Under the pieces are notes generated by a model. The model ran no database searches. It was not told the origin of the DNA and was given only the letters and a program-made list of their open reading frames with translations. A program made the position numbers and the translations under genes. From Brevibacterium aurantiacum (GTDB lineage: Bacteria > Actinomycetota > Actinomycetes > Actinomycetales > Brevibacteriaceae): 64,000 nucleotides of DNA. Numbering within the stretch: position 1 is the first letter of the stretch; each line of letters starts with the position of its first letter. Where the stretch lies: assembly GCF_007558825.1 (NCBI RefSeq), contig NZ_VLTK01000001.1, positions 483,792 through 547,791 on the forward strand. The letters are read 5' to 3'. Shown piece after piece: positions 35,433 to 43,142 of the stretch.

Positions 35433-36581
35433 ATGGATCTTGAACTCAACGACATTCAGCAAGAACTCGCCAGCACCCTGAACAAATACCTGCGCAGCGA
35501 GTACGACACCCAAGCCCGCGAAGCCATTCTGCACAGCGAAGAGGGCATCTCCCGCGAGAAGTGGGAGCAGTTCGCAGAGATGGGCCTGCTCGGTCTGGCA
35601 ATCCCGGAGAACTACGGTGGAGCAGAAATGACCTTCGCCGAGGTTGCTGTGGTCTTGGAAGCATTCGGCCGTTCACTCGTGCTCGAGCCGTTCCTGGCCA
35701 CAGCAGTGTTGGGTGCCAATGCGATCGCCGCAGCCGGCAGCGAAGAGCAGAAGCAGGAGATCCTGCCCTCCGTGTGCGAAGGCCAGACCTTCCTCGCATT
35801 CGCGGCCCTCGAGCCCGGCCTGCGCTACGCGGTCGATACTCCGTCCACCACCGCCTCGGCGAGCGCTGACGGTGCCTTCACGATCAGTGGCGAGAAGAAC
35901 GGCGTGCTCGGTGGCGACGTCGCCGACCAGTTCATCGTCACAGCCTCGGAGAACGGCGAACTCGGATTGTTCCTGGTCGCCGCGACGGCAACCGGAGTCT
36001 CCCGCGTCACTCACCGCCAGGCCGACGGCCAGGGAAGCGCCAGCGTGAAGTTCGACAACGCACCGGCCCAGCGCCTCGGCGCCGCCGATGCGCGTGCCGT
36101 CGTCGCCGAGGTGCTCGACACTGCGAACGCTGCGATCATGGCCGAAGCAGTCGGTGTCATGGAAGCCTCGCTGACCATGACCGCCGAGTACCTCAAGACC
36201 CGTGAGCAGTTCGGTGCCCCGATCGGTGCGAACCAGGCCCTGCAGCACCGTGCGGCCGACCTCTACGCGGACCTCGAGTATGCGCGCAGCATGGCCTTGT
36301 ACTCGCGACTTGCCGTCACCAACGAGGAAGCCGGCTCAGAGAAGGACCGCCACCGCGATGTCATCGCGGCCAAGATCATCATCGATCAGTCGGCTCGCAC
36401 CATCAGCCAGGAGTCGATTCAGATGCACGGCGGCATCGGTATGACGATGGAGTACCCGATCGGTCACTACGCCAAGAGGCTGACCGTCATCTCGCGCACC
36501 TTCGACGATGCCGATTCGCTGACTGCCGAGCTGGCAGAGATCGGTGGGCTCATCGAGCCACAGGCTGCCGACCTGAGCTGA
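35433..36581 (+). CDS. Acyl-CoA dehydrogenase, small-subunit type
   Basis: A 382-residue partner of the preceding gene. It has the acyl-CoA dehydrogenase fold (LAIPENYGGAEMTFAEVAVV near the N-terminus; RTISQESIQMHGGIGMTMEY near the C-terminus), but the central FAD signature is weakened (FAALEPGLRYA), as in PimD-like subunits. An AAGAGGA site precedes ATG. The pair probably forms a heteromeric enzyme whose two subunits share the FAD and active sites. A hairpin terminator follows at 36661. Confidence 0.88.
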   Translation: MDLELNDIQQELASTLNKYLRSEYDTQAREAILHSEEGISREKWEQFAEMGLLGLAIPENYGGAEMTFAEVAVVLEAFGRSLVLEPFLATAVLGANAIAAAGSEEQKQEILPSVCEGQTFLAFAALEPGLRYAVDTPSTTASASADGAFTISGEKNGVLGGDVADQFIVTASENGELGLFLVAATATGVSRVTHRQADGQGSASVKFDNAPAQRLGAADARAVVAEVLDTANAAIMAEAVGVMEASLTMTAEYLKTREQFGAPIGANQALQHRAADLYADLEYARSMALYSRLAVTNEEAGSEKDRHRDVIAAKIIIDQSARTISQESIQMHGGIGMTMEYPIGHYAKRLTVISRTFDDADSLTAELAEIGGLIEPQAADLS

Positions 36582-36623
36582 GGCCACAGCCCGAGGCAGA
36601 GCATTCGCTGACGTCGGGCGTCG

Positions 36624-36663
36624 AAGTCTCTGCAGAGGAGAAGAAGTCTCTGCAGAGGAGAAG
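36624..36663. repeat. perfect 20-bp tandem duplication
   Basis: Units 36624-36643 and 36644-36663 are identical (GAAGTCTCTGCAGAGGAGAA). Each contains the small palindrome CTCTGCAGAG, so the array could fold on its own. It abuts the terminator hairpin. Confidence 0.9.
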
Positions 36664-36713
36664 GGGCGTCCCGTGTTCTTCCAATACTGGAAGCAACGCG
36701 GGGCGCCCCTTCT
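36661..36713 (+). terminator. long hairpin terminator after acyl-CoA dehydrogenases
   Basis: 36661-36684 pairs with 36689-36713 around an ATAC loop, about 24 base pairs with a few G-U pairs and one bulge; the base of the stem is GAAGGGGCG/CGCCCCTTC. Only a short T/C stretch follows. It can serve either strand. Confidence 0.65.
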
Positions 36714-36764
36714 TCGTCCTTTGCTGCACTTTTGCCGCAGCAACATCGATGAACCACCGGACAG

Positions 36765-36816
36765 TTGGTAAGTTCTGATCGAAGCCAGCGCTGAGATCGA
36801 GGAGAACTTACCAACC
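36765..36816. repeat. 13-bp perfect inverted repeat
   Basis: GTTGGTAAGTTCT (36765-36777) and AGAACTTACCAAC (36804-36816) flank a 26-base spacer. It could be a second hairpin or the ends of a tiny degraded mobile unit; no gene lies between the arms. Confidence 0.8.
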
Positions 36817-36861
36817 GTTGGGGCCGAAAGTGCCGGCGGGGGCACAGTACAGCACTGCCCA

Positions 36862-36934
36862 CCCGTCGAGGCTCGGCGCACGGATTGCTGAGCGCCCGTC
36901 GAGGCTCGGCGCACGGACTGCTGAGCGCCCGTCG
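36862..36934. repeat. tandem 33-bp repeat, 2.2 copies
   Basis: Units 36862-36894 and 36895-36927 differ by one base (ATTGCTG versus ACTGCTG), with a partial third copy. The unit begins CCCGTCGAGGCTCGGCGCAC. It lies just past the stop of the leftward methyltransferase. Confidence 0.88.
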
Positions 36935-36959
36935 GCCACCCTCATCACGTTGGCGGGAC

Positions 36960-37589
36960 TCAGTCCACCGGCTGGTCGTAGACGTGGCGGCGAATCCAGG
37001 AGTGCATGGTGATCGCCGCAGCTGCGGCCGCGTTCATCGATCGGGTTGAACCGTACTGTGCGATCGATAGCACCGCTGTACTCGCCTGGTGCGCTTCCTC
37101 ACTCAGGCCCGGCCCTTCCTGCCCGAAGAGCAGCAGGCTGCGTCGCGGCAGGTCATAGGTCTCCAACGGCACCGAGTCCGGGAAGTTGTCGATTCCGATC
37201 AGCGGTACGGAATTGTCGGTGCACCACTGCAGGAGGTCGTCGATGCTCGGGTGGTGGATGATGTGCTGATACCGGTCAGTGACCATCGCCCCGCGCCGAT
37301 TCCACCGCCGTCTGCCCACGATGTGCACCGCAGCGGCGTTGAAGGCGTTGGCCGTCCTGACCACGGACCCGATGTTGAGGTCATGTTGCCAGTTCTCAAC
37401 ACCGACGTGGAATTCGTGCCGTGTCGAGTCGAGATCGGCGACGATCGCATCGAGCTTCCAGTAACGGTATCTGTCGACGACATTGCGACGGTCGCCCTCA
37501 GCCAGCAGCTCGGGATCAAAGTGCTCAGACACAGGCCAGGGGCCGGTCCACGGACCGACCCCTACCTGTGGCGTGCTGTCTTCAGTCAC
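36960..37589 (-). CDS. TrmH/SpoU-family RNA 2'-O-methyltransferase
   Basis: A 209-residue SPOUT methyltransferase with all three family motifs: NIGSVVRTANAFNAAAVHIV (about 72-91), LLLFGQEGPGLS (about 152-163) and YGSTRSMNAAAAAAITMH (about 178-195), which form the knotted S-adenosylmethionine site. Such enzymes methylate ribose in tRNA or rRNA; the RNA target is unknown. It is the last gene of a leftward operon, with ATG overlapping the ABC permease stop (ATGA). Its link to an exporter is probably only transcriptional. Confidence 0.9.
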   Translation of the reverse strand: MTEDSTPQVGVGPWTGPWPVSEHFDPELLAEGDRRNVVDRYRYWKLDAIVADLDSTRHEFHVGVENWQHDLNIGSVVRTANAFNAAAVHIVGRRRWNRRGAMVTDRYQHIIHHPSIDDLLQWCTDNSVPLIGIDNFPDSVPLETYDLPRRSLLLFGQEGPGLSEEAHQASTAVLSIAQYGSTRSMNAAAAAAITMHSWIRRHVYDQPVD

Positions 37590-39175
37590 TTCTTGTCATC
37601 GGTTTCATCCGTTGACTCATCAACCTTCGTCTTCTTCGCCGAGGTGTCGTCGGCGTCCGAGTCGATCCCATCGTCCGAGTCGGAGTCCGCATCGATATCC
37701 GATTCCGCGGCAGAGTCCTTAGAACCGGCCTTCTTGCCGGCTGAGCCGACGGAGACCTTCTGCGCACGCTTGCTCATCTTCACGGTCTTGCCGCTGCGTC
37801 CTCCGCCGGTGAGTACCGCGCGAACGTAGGCGCTGCTGGCCAAGGAGTGGATGATGAGGGCGACAAGGGCAGCAATGGCTGCGGCGACGAGGCCCTCCCA
37901 CCATGCGGGTGGGCTGCCGAAGAAGCGTCCGGCAATTCCCAGCGGCGAGGTGAAAGGAGTCCACGACAGCACCTTGGCGACCGTTCCCGATGCTCCCACG
38001 ATGACGGGTGCGATGAAGCCGGCTACGGTGATGACGCCGATGATCGAGACGAAGGCCTTGCGTGCCTTGCTGCCGGACACCGTCGATGCCCAGACGAGGA
38101 GCGCATAGATCGCCCACGCGGTGAACAGCAGAGTCAGTGCGAACCAGCCCAGGCCGGGCAGCATGGCGAATGCCAGTGAGGTCTTGCCTGTGATGGAGAG
38201 TCCGAGTTCGGCCACAACGATCGCGACGACAAGGTGGACGGCCGTCAGAGACAGCATGCCCGTGATCCGACCCGACGCCGAGGCCCGAGGTGGGATCGTG
38301 GCGGCGATGATCTCGGTGATCCGATTGCGCTTCTCCAGGCGCAGGTTCTGATAGAGCGCGGTGCCGAGTGTGGCCACCACGAGCAGTGCGAACACTGCCA
38401 TGGCCCACAGCAGCCCAGTGGCGACCTCGTCGCCGACCGCCGGCGAGTTCAGCAGTGTGGCCTCAGTCTTCGGTGCCAGCTTCTCCAGCAGCGCCTCGGG
38501 CTGTTCGTCCAAGGCGATGATCGTCGGCTGGGCCTGTCCGCTGGGGTCCTGGATGAAGGCCGCGTCGACCTTGCCCTCTTTGACCAGCTTCTCTGCGGTT
38601 TGAGCGTCTTTGGCGTCGGTGATCTTCACGCCCAGCTGCTGCTCGTACATGGCAGCCTGCTCACCCACACCGACCATAGCCATGCTCGGAGTACCCGACT
38701 TCGATTCTGTTCCAGCGACGACGCCCGAGATGACCGCAGCGAGGATTCCGAGCACGATGACTGCACCGGTGACCAGGAAGAACGGACTGCGCAATGCGGT
38801 CGTACTCTCCCGGTTCGATACCAGCCAGGCGGCCTGACGCCTGTTCACGTCGACGAACTCGGAGACCAGACCGGTTTCAGGAAGCTCATCGGCCGAGGGC
38901 CTGTCCTCGGCAAGTTCGAACGGAACCTCATCGAGTCCGTCGTCGGCCGCCGCTGCGTCAGCATCGCTGGCGTCAGCTGTGTCGCTCGCATCGGCAGCTT
39001 CATCGTCGGCAGCCGCAGCAGGCTTGGCGCCCTGTGCTGAGTCTGCATCGTTGTCGGTCACCGTGACGTCGTCGCCGACGGATGTGCCCAGATCATCGAT
39101 GTTCTCTCCCGCAGTGCCCTTCGACACCTTTGGCTCCGGGGCGTCCCCGTCCTGGCCTTCGTCCTTGCCTGCCAT
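37586..39175 (-). CDS. ABC-2 exporter permease (NatB-like) with acidic ends
   Basis: A 529-residue protein. The first about 105 residues are highly acidic and Ala-rich (DADSAQGAKPAAAADDEAAD), the membrane part has one helix near residue 130, a large extracytoplasmic domain and then about five helices, and the tail is again Asp/Ser-rich with Lys at the end. The extracytoplasmic loop after the first helix is typical of NatB/YhaP-type permeases. ATG 39175 follows AAGGAGG by seven bases and overlaps the ATPase stop by one base. The acidic ends are unusual and probably disordered. Confidence 0.82.
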   Translation of the reverse strand: MAGKDEGQDGDAPEPKVSKGTAGENIDDLGTSVGDDVTVTDNDADSAQGAKPAAAADDEAADASDTADASDADAAAADDGLDEVPFELAEDRPSADELPETGLVSEFVDVNRRQAAWLVSNRESTTALRSPFFLVTGAVIVLGILAAVISGVVAGTESKSGTPSMAMVGVGEQAAMYEQQLGVKITDAKDAQTAEKLVKEGKVDAAFIQDPSGQAQPTIIALDEQPEALLEKLAPKTEATLLNSPAVGDEVATGLLWAMAVFALLVVATLGTALYQNLRLEKRNRITEIIAATIPPRASASGRITGMLSLTAVHLVVAIVVAELGLSITGKTSLAFAMLPGLGWFALTLLFTAWAIYALLVWASTVSGSKARKAFVSIIGVITVAGFIAPVIVGASGTVAKVLSWTPFTSPLGIAGRFFGSPPAWWEGLVAAAIAALVALIIHSLASSAYVRAVLTGGGRSGKTVKMSKRAQKVSVGSAGKKAGSKDSAAESDIDADSDSDDGIDSDADDTSAKKTKVDESTDETDDKK

Positions 39176-40056
39176 CACAAAGCCTCCTTGTACTGCTCGG
39201 CCAATGTCGGGCGAACACTCTCGAAACTCTTCACACCATTCAGTGCTGCCACGGTCTGTGCGGCGGAGCCTGCATCGGCTGCTCGGAAGCTGACGATGTT
39301 GTCTGCGGAATCGACAACCGCAACGTCGCTGATGCCTGCGCGGCTCTCCAATGACTTGGCGGCCGCCTCGGCGTCGTCAAGCTCCACACGGTACTTCACG
39401 TCCGAACGCAGCTCCTGCACGCTGCCGGACACGCTGGTCCGGCCCTGGCTGAGGACGATGACATCGTCAGCATGGGTCTGCGCGGCCTCCCAATTGTCGG
39501 TGGCCAGGATGACGGGCACCCCGGAGGCGGCGTGGGCGCGCAGGAGAGACATCACAAGTTCGGTTGACTGTGAGTCGAGTCCGGAGAAGGCGTCGTCGAT
39601 GACGACGACATCGGGGTCGGCGGCCAGCGTAGCTGCGATGTCGACGCGGGCGATCTCCGTGCCGCTGAGGTTCTTCAACGGTGCATACCCGCGATCGGCA
39701 AGCTCGAGGCGCGAGAGCAGAGTCAGGGCATTGCGCTCTGCGGCCCCGAGGGTGATGCCGTGCAGACGCGCAAGGTAGACGATCTGATCGATCACACGCA
39801 TGTTCGGGTAGCCGCCGCGCTCGGCGGGCAGATATCCGAAGTTCTGACGATCGCCGAAGTCGAGCTCGAAGTCCTCGAGCTTGACGGTGCCCTCATCGGG
39901 CGAGATCAGCCCCATGATGACGCGAACCAGCTCGGTCCGGCCGGCCGAACGGGTTCCGACGATTGCGGTGATCCGGCCTGCCTGCGCGGTGAAACTCACC
40001 TCGTCGAGATAAGTTCGCTTTCCCTTGCGCAGGGAAACCTCTTTCAGTGTGAGCAC
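39175..40056 (-). CDS. ABC ATPase homologue with degenerate catalytic motifs
   Basis: A 293-residue NatA-like protein that pairs with the following permease. All catalytic motifs deviate: Walker A reads GTRSAGRT at 34-41 (Lys replaced by Arg40, a Gly by Ser37), the signature is LSGTE (130-134), Walker B ends IDDAF with Asp155 where the catalytic Glu should be, and the H-loop His is Asp187 (LATDNW). The fold markers such as FGYLPAERGGYP are intact. GTG start with AAGGA six bases upstream. ATP may be bound poorly or not hydrolysed; a regulatory or structural role for the permease is inference. Confidence 0.85.
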   Translation of the reverse strand: MLTLKEVSLRKGKRTYLDEVSFTAQAGRITAIVGTRSAGRTELVRVIMGLISPDEGTVKLEDFELDFGDRQNFGYLPAERGGYPNMRVIDQIVYLARLHGITLGAAERNALTLLSRLELADRGYAPLKNLSGTEIARVDIAATLAADPDVVVIDDAFSGLDSQSTELVMSLLRAHAASGVPVILATDNWEAAQTHADDVIVLSQGRTSVSGSVQELRSDVKYRVELDDAEAAAKSLESRAGISDVAVVDSADNIVSFRAADAGSAAQTVAALNGVKSFESVRPTLAEQYKEAL

Positions 40057-40185
40057 GCGTCATCCTTACTTTTCCTGAAGCAGTACTGTGGGAGTGTCTC
40101 ATCTATCGTGTTGAATCGACCACGATGTTTCAATCCAGGACCCCGATTACGACAGAATTGCCAGTCGAGTCCCAGCTGGTGATCG

Positions 40186-40205
40186 ACGGGTGGAGATCCG
40201 CCCGT
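40186..40205 (-). terminator. short hairpin downstream of pyrE
   Basis: ACGGGTG and CGCCCGT around GAGATC form a 7-bp stem (one G-U pair) 19 bases past the pyrE stop in the leftward direction. No T run; weak terminator candidate. Confidence 0.35.
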
Positions 40206-40223
40206 GAAGCTCCGCCGAACGTC

Positions 40224-40790
40224 TCAATCCAACCCAAGATCGCTTGTCGTCAACGCCGTGAGATACGGAATGCCTGTTGCCTCGACGCGCTCCTTGGCGC
40301 CCGTGTCCCGGTCCATGACCACGGCCACTGCCATCACCTCGGCGCCGGCCTCCTTGAGGGCTTCGACCGCGGTGAGCACGGAACCGCCAGTCGTCGAGGT
40401 GTCTTCGACCGCGACGACCCGCTTGCCCTTGACGTCTGGCCCCTCAACTCGACGAGACATCCCGTGCTTCTTCGCCTCCTTGCGAACGACGAAGGAGTCC
40501 ACGGGAGTGCCGCGAACCACTGAGCGGTGCATGACGGCGGTTCCGACCGGATCGGCGCCCATCGTCAGCCCGCCCACGCCGTCGACCTTGTCGAGCAGCC
40601 CCTCGGCAGCCAGGAGATCGAGCACCACATCACCGATCAGTGGTGCGGAGCGATGGTCGAGAGTGACCCTGCGCAGATCCAGATAGTAGTCAGCTTCCCT
40701 GCCAGATGAGAGGGTCACCTTGCCACGAACAACGGCGAGTTCGTCGATGAGGTCGAGCAACTGTCGGCGGGTGTCTGCACTATCGATCAT
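40224..40790 (-). CDS. pyrE: Orotate phosphoribosyltransferase
   Basis: A 188-residue enzyme converting orotate and PRPP to OMP in pyrimidine synthesis. The PRPP-binding motif is RVVAVEDTSTTGGSVLTAVE (about 129-148); GKVTLSSGREADYYLDLR near the N-terminus and VRKEAKKHG with the catalytic Lys are conserved in OPRTs. Length is normal for the actinobacterial form. It is separated by 167 bases from the ABC operon and divergent from the GlsB-type gene, so it is probably a single transcription unit. Confidence 0.93.
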   Translation of the reverse strand: MIDSADTRRQLLDLIDELAVVRGKVTLSSGREADYYLDLRRVTLDHRSAPLIGDVVLDLLAAEGLLDKVDGVGGLTMGADPVGTAVMHRSVVRGTPVDSFVVRKEAKKHGMSRRVEGPDVKGKRVVAVEDTSTTGGSVLTAVEALKEAGAEVMAVAVVMDRDTGAKERVEATGIPYLTALTTSDLGLD

Positions 40791-40842
40791 GTCCCCAAGT
40801 CTAAACGGCCAGTGCGGTTGCGCAGACCAGGGCTGTCACACA

Positions 40843-40890
40843 CGCCGAGGTGGTGATGAAGTTCCGGCCGCCCTCGCCGAGGTGGTGATG
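40843..40890. repeat. 16-bp direct repeat
   Basis: CGCCGAGGTGGTGATG occurs at 40843-40858 and 40875-40890, 32 bases apart, in the region between divergent pyrE and the GlsB-type gene. Spacing of three helical turns would suit two sites for one protein; function unknown. Confidence 0.7.
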
Positions 40891-41066
40891 GGAATAACGA
40901 CATTCGAATCGAATCCGTCCGTGAGGTTTCCGCCGAGCGAACGTCTGTATCAATGTCATAAAAGATCGGGCTAAGCTGTACGTTCCGTGAGAATCGGATC
41001 TACCATTGGAGACAGATCCACCCAACATGCCCGATCATCAGCTACTTCAGAAGGGATGTGAACCTC

Positions 41067-41345
41067 ATGGGTTTCATCGCATATTTGATCCTCGGACTCA
41101 TTGCCGGCGCCATTGCCAAGGCGATTCTGCCGGGCAAGCAGGGCGGCGGCATCATCGCCACACTCATCATCGGCGTCATCGGAGCCATGCTCGGAGGTTG
41201 GATCGGAGGCGCACTCTTCGGAGTCCAGATGGATGCGTTCTTCTCTCTGTCCTCCTGGCTGTGTGCGATCGGCGGCGCGCTGATCGTCCTCATCATCTGG
41301 GGCTTCATCACCAGCAAGATGGGCAAGAAGGACAAAGCAGCCTGA
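41067..41345 (+). CDS. GlsB/YeaQ/YmgE-family small membrane protein
   Basis: A 92-residue protein of the transglycosylase-associated family: three hydrophobic segments with the signature GLIAGAIAKAILPGKQGGG and IGVIGAMLGGWIGG. Members are induced by stress or stationary phase in several bacteria; biochemical function is unclear. ATG 41067 fits the family start; GTG 41058 is an alternative. A strong hairpin follows at 41397. It stands next to the Asp23 envelope-stress cluster, which is in keeping with a stress role. Confidence 0.88.
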   Translation: MGFIAYLILGLIAGAIAKAILPGKQGGGIIATLIIGVIGAMLGGWIGGALFGVQMDAFFSLSSWLCAIGGALIVLIIWGFITSKMGKKDKAA

Positions 41346-41396
41346 TCATGATCTGACTCAGGCACGATTCGACCCTTGTCGAATCACGTCCGGCGT

Positions 41397-41440
41397 GTGA
41401 AGAGGCCCGGAATCCAACACTGGATTCCGGGCCTCTTCAC
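41397..41440. terminator. perfect 20-bp hairpin, bidirectional terminator
   Basis: 41397-41416 and 41421-41440 are exact inverted repeats around an ACAC loop, with CCCGGAATCCA at the top of the stem. It separates the rightward GlsB-type gene from the leftward Asp23-like/sigma operon and can end both transcripts. Confidence 0.8.
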
Positions 41441-41493
41441 ATTCACCCGCAGTCCTAACTGTCACCCACCGTCGCTGACGGCCGATCGCGCGA

Positions 41494-41910
41494 CTACCCC
41501 CGGCTGACGACGCGCAGGTCGATGTCGAGCCGCCCGCTGACCTCCACGGCCCCACGAGCGATGTCGGTCTCGATGACCGAGAAGATCTCATCGACGACCT
41601 CGGCGACCGAACGGGTGTGGTCAAGGTGAGCGTCGATCCTCACCTTCACACCGTCACCGCCCCGGGTCACGTCAACTCCCACTGGCTCATCGCCGGTGCG
41701 CCGCAGCACCTTGGCCGTGGCGGTGGCGACCAGGTCACGCAGTCCCGGCGCCAGGGCTCTGACCCCGGCGATCGAGGTCACGGAGTCAGCCAGCCGGGCC
41801 GATTCCACAACCTCTTTACCGTTGCCGTTGACAGAGCCGTTGACAGAGACATTGCCGCTGTACAGGAGATTGGAGTCCTTCGACTCGCCACGATCAATCA
41901 ACGTACACAT
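41494..41910 (-). CDS. Diverged Asp23/Gls24-like protein
   Basis: About 138 residues. Residues 35-130 have the Asp23 pattern of a helix-strand repeat (SIAGVRALAPGLRDLV, then VDVTRGGDGVKVRIDAHLD and VAEVVDEIFSVIETDI), though weaker than in the other family members nearby. It overlaps the end of the upstream Asp23-like gene. The start is uncertain: ATG 41919, ATG 41910 or TTG 41901, the last with GAGG nine bases upstream. Last gene of the sigma-factor operon; perhaps part of an Asp23-type envelope complex. Confidence 0.65.
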   Translation of the reverse strand: MCTLIDRGESKDSNLLYSGNVSVNGSVNGNGKEVVESARLADSVTSIAGVRALAPGLRDLVATATAKVLRRTGDEPVGVDVTRGGDGVKVRIDAHLDHTRSVAEVVDEIFSVIETDIARGAVEVSGRLDIDLRVVSRG

Positions 41911-42394
41911 CCTCAGCATTGATATCTATCCGGGCCGCGGGGATCCCCAACTCGGCCAGGACCTCGGCGGATACGGATCGGCGGATCGCCTCAGCGGTGG
42001 GGGCGAAGGAGATGCCGGCGCGCATGGCCACCGTCAGCGACACCGTCGCCGCACTCCCTTCCGGATCCCCGGCAGGCTCGACGTCGACGCTGCGGGCTCG
42101 GATCCCATCCACTGAGTCAACGGCATTGCGCACAATTGATCGCACCGAAGCGGTCGAGATCGAGAACGGGTGTCCCTGCTCTGTCTGCAGATTGGTCGAG
42201 GGCCCCCGGTACAAATCGTCTCTGACCAGCTGAAGGATGCGCTCACGCACTCCGGCCGTATCTTCGGGCTCGGGTTGGAACGTGCTCATGTATTCGTCGA
42301 TGACACCGCGAAGTTGGGCGTCTGACTCCCGCTGAGAATCGGCACTCGTCTGGTCGGGTTCAGCGCCGGAGCCGACATGCTCGTTCACGTCCAT
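41894..42394 (-). CDS. Asp23/Gls24-like protein in the sigma-factor operon
   Basis: A 166-residue protein with an acidic, probably flexible first 45 residues, then an Asp23-like domain (STASVRSIVRNAVDSVDGIR, VSLTVAMRAGISFAPTAEAI and a closing IDINAEDVYVD strand). Its ATG lies within the end of the sigma-factor gene (10-base overlap), so it is translated with it. In this position it might act as a sigma partner or as a further envelope-stress component; no anti-sigma domain such as a zinc-binding ZAS motif is present. Confidence 0.7.
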   Translation of the reverse strand: MDVNEHVGSGAEPDQTSADSQRESDAQLRGVIDEYMSTFQPEPEDTAGVRERILQLVRDDLYRGPSTNLQTEQGHPFSISTASVRSIVRNAVDSVDGIRARSVDVEPAGDPEGSAATVSLTVAMRAGISFAPTAEAIRRSVSAEVLAELGIPAARIDINAEDVYVD

Positions 42395-42948
42395 CCTTCC
42401 ATCCCCTCCATGATGGCAGTGCGGGCTCGGTGAATTCGGCCGCGCACGCTGCCTTCACTGATGCCCAGAGTTGTCGCCACCTCGGCGTAGCTGAGGCCTT
42501 CCATCTGGTGGAGTACCCACGTTACCCGCTGTTCTGATGAGAGCGTCTGGAGAACGTCTGAGAAATGCTGCAGAGCTGTACGCGCCTCGACGGACTTCTC
42601 AACCGACGCCCGCCCATCCGCGTGGATGCTCATATCATCTGGATCCTGCGCGTCCGAAGGCCTGGCCATCCTCCTGCGCAGCAGGTCGGTGCACTTGTTC
42701 GATGCCAGACGGTAGATCCACGTGCCGAAAGCGGCCGGTTCGGTCAGAGCACTCATCGATTTCCACGCCTGCACCAGCGTATCCTGCACGACGTCTTCCG
42801 CGTCCTGCCGGTCACCGAGCGTGCGCATGCAGAATCGCAGGAGCTTCGTCTCATACCGGTCAACCAACGCCTCGAAGGCGTCGATATCGCCCTCTCTCGC
42901 GCGCACGACGAGGGTGACGATATCGAAGCGATCATCGTGCCTTGTCAT
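42385..42948 (-). CDS. ECF-type RNA polymerase sigma factor
   Basis: A 187-residue sigma factor with region 2 (FEALVDRYETKLLRFCMRTL, then DAEDVVQDTLVQAWKSM and FGTWIYRLASNKCTDLLRRR) and region 4 (LSSEQRVTWVLHQMEGLSYA then LGISEGSVRGRIHRARTAI). ATG 42948 is chosen; an open frame continues to 43032 without family sequence. It is divergent from the Asp23/DUF2273 operon and heads a three-gene unit, so it probably controls both sides. No anti-sigma gene with a recognisable motif is adjacent. Confidence 0.9.
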   Translation of the reverse strand: MTRHDDRFDIVTLVVRAREGDIDAFEALVDRYETKLLRFCMRTLGDRQDAEDVVQDTLVQAWKSMSALTEPAAFGTWIYRLASNKCTDLLRRRMARPSDAQDPDDMSIHADGRASVEKSVEARTALQHFSDVLQTLSSEQRVTWVLHQMEGLSYAEVATTLGISEGSVRGRIHRARTAIMEGMEGWT

Positions 42949-43063
42949 ACCCACATCGTATGCGACCGCAATCGCAGTGAGCGTGTTCGCCACGACAGGA
43001 CGAATCTGCGTCGCCTGCGAGAAGATTTTCACCGGCGAGAAAATTCTTTCGCAATCATGCGTG

Positions 43064-43103
43064 AGGTTTGTCGGTCATGCGCGTCTGTACTCATAACAAA
43101 CCT
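43064..43103. promoter_or_regulatory. inverted repeat in the sigma/Asp23 divergent promoter region
   Basis: AGGTTTGT (43064-43071) and ACAAACCT (43096-43103) are perfect 8-base arms, 24 bases apart, between the sigma-factor start and the Asp23 ribosome site. The same AGGTTTGT therefore faces both directions, which could place a -35-like element in front of each operon or form one operator. Function is inferred from position. Confidence 0.45.
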
Positions 43104-43142
43104 GTTCTCGCAACAGGATCCTCGAAGCGAAAAGGAAGACAA

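Larger units (their letters stand above)
36582..36959. other. repeat-rich intergenic region between convergent genes
   Basis: 378 noncoding bases holding, in order, a perfect 20-bp tandem duplication, a long hairpin, a 13-bp inverted repeat and a 33-bp tandem repeat (each listed separately). No gene is apparent. The acyl-CoA dehydrogenase and methyltransferase genes converge on it. Confidence 0.7.

Noticed and set aside
36765..36816. Insertion-sequence terminal repeats
   Set aside because: Only 26 bases separate the arms, there is no transposase, and no target duplication is seen; recorded only as an inverted repeat.
40057..40223. Riboswitch upstream of the ABC ATPase gene
   Set aside because: Only the pyrE hairpin and a normal ribosome site are visible; no conserved riboswitch core was recognised.
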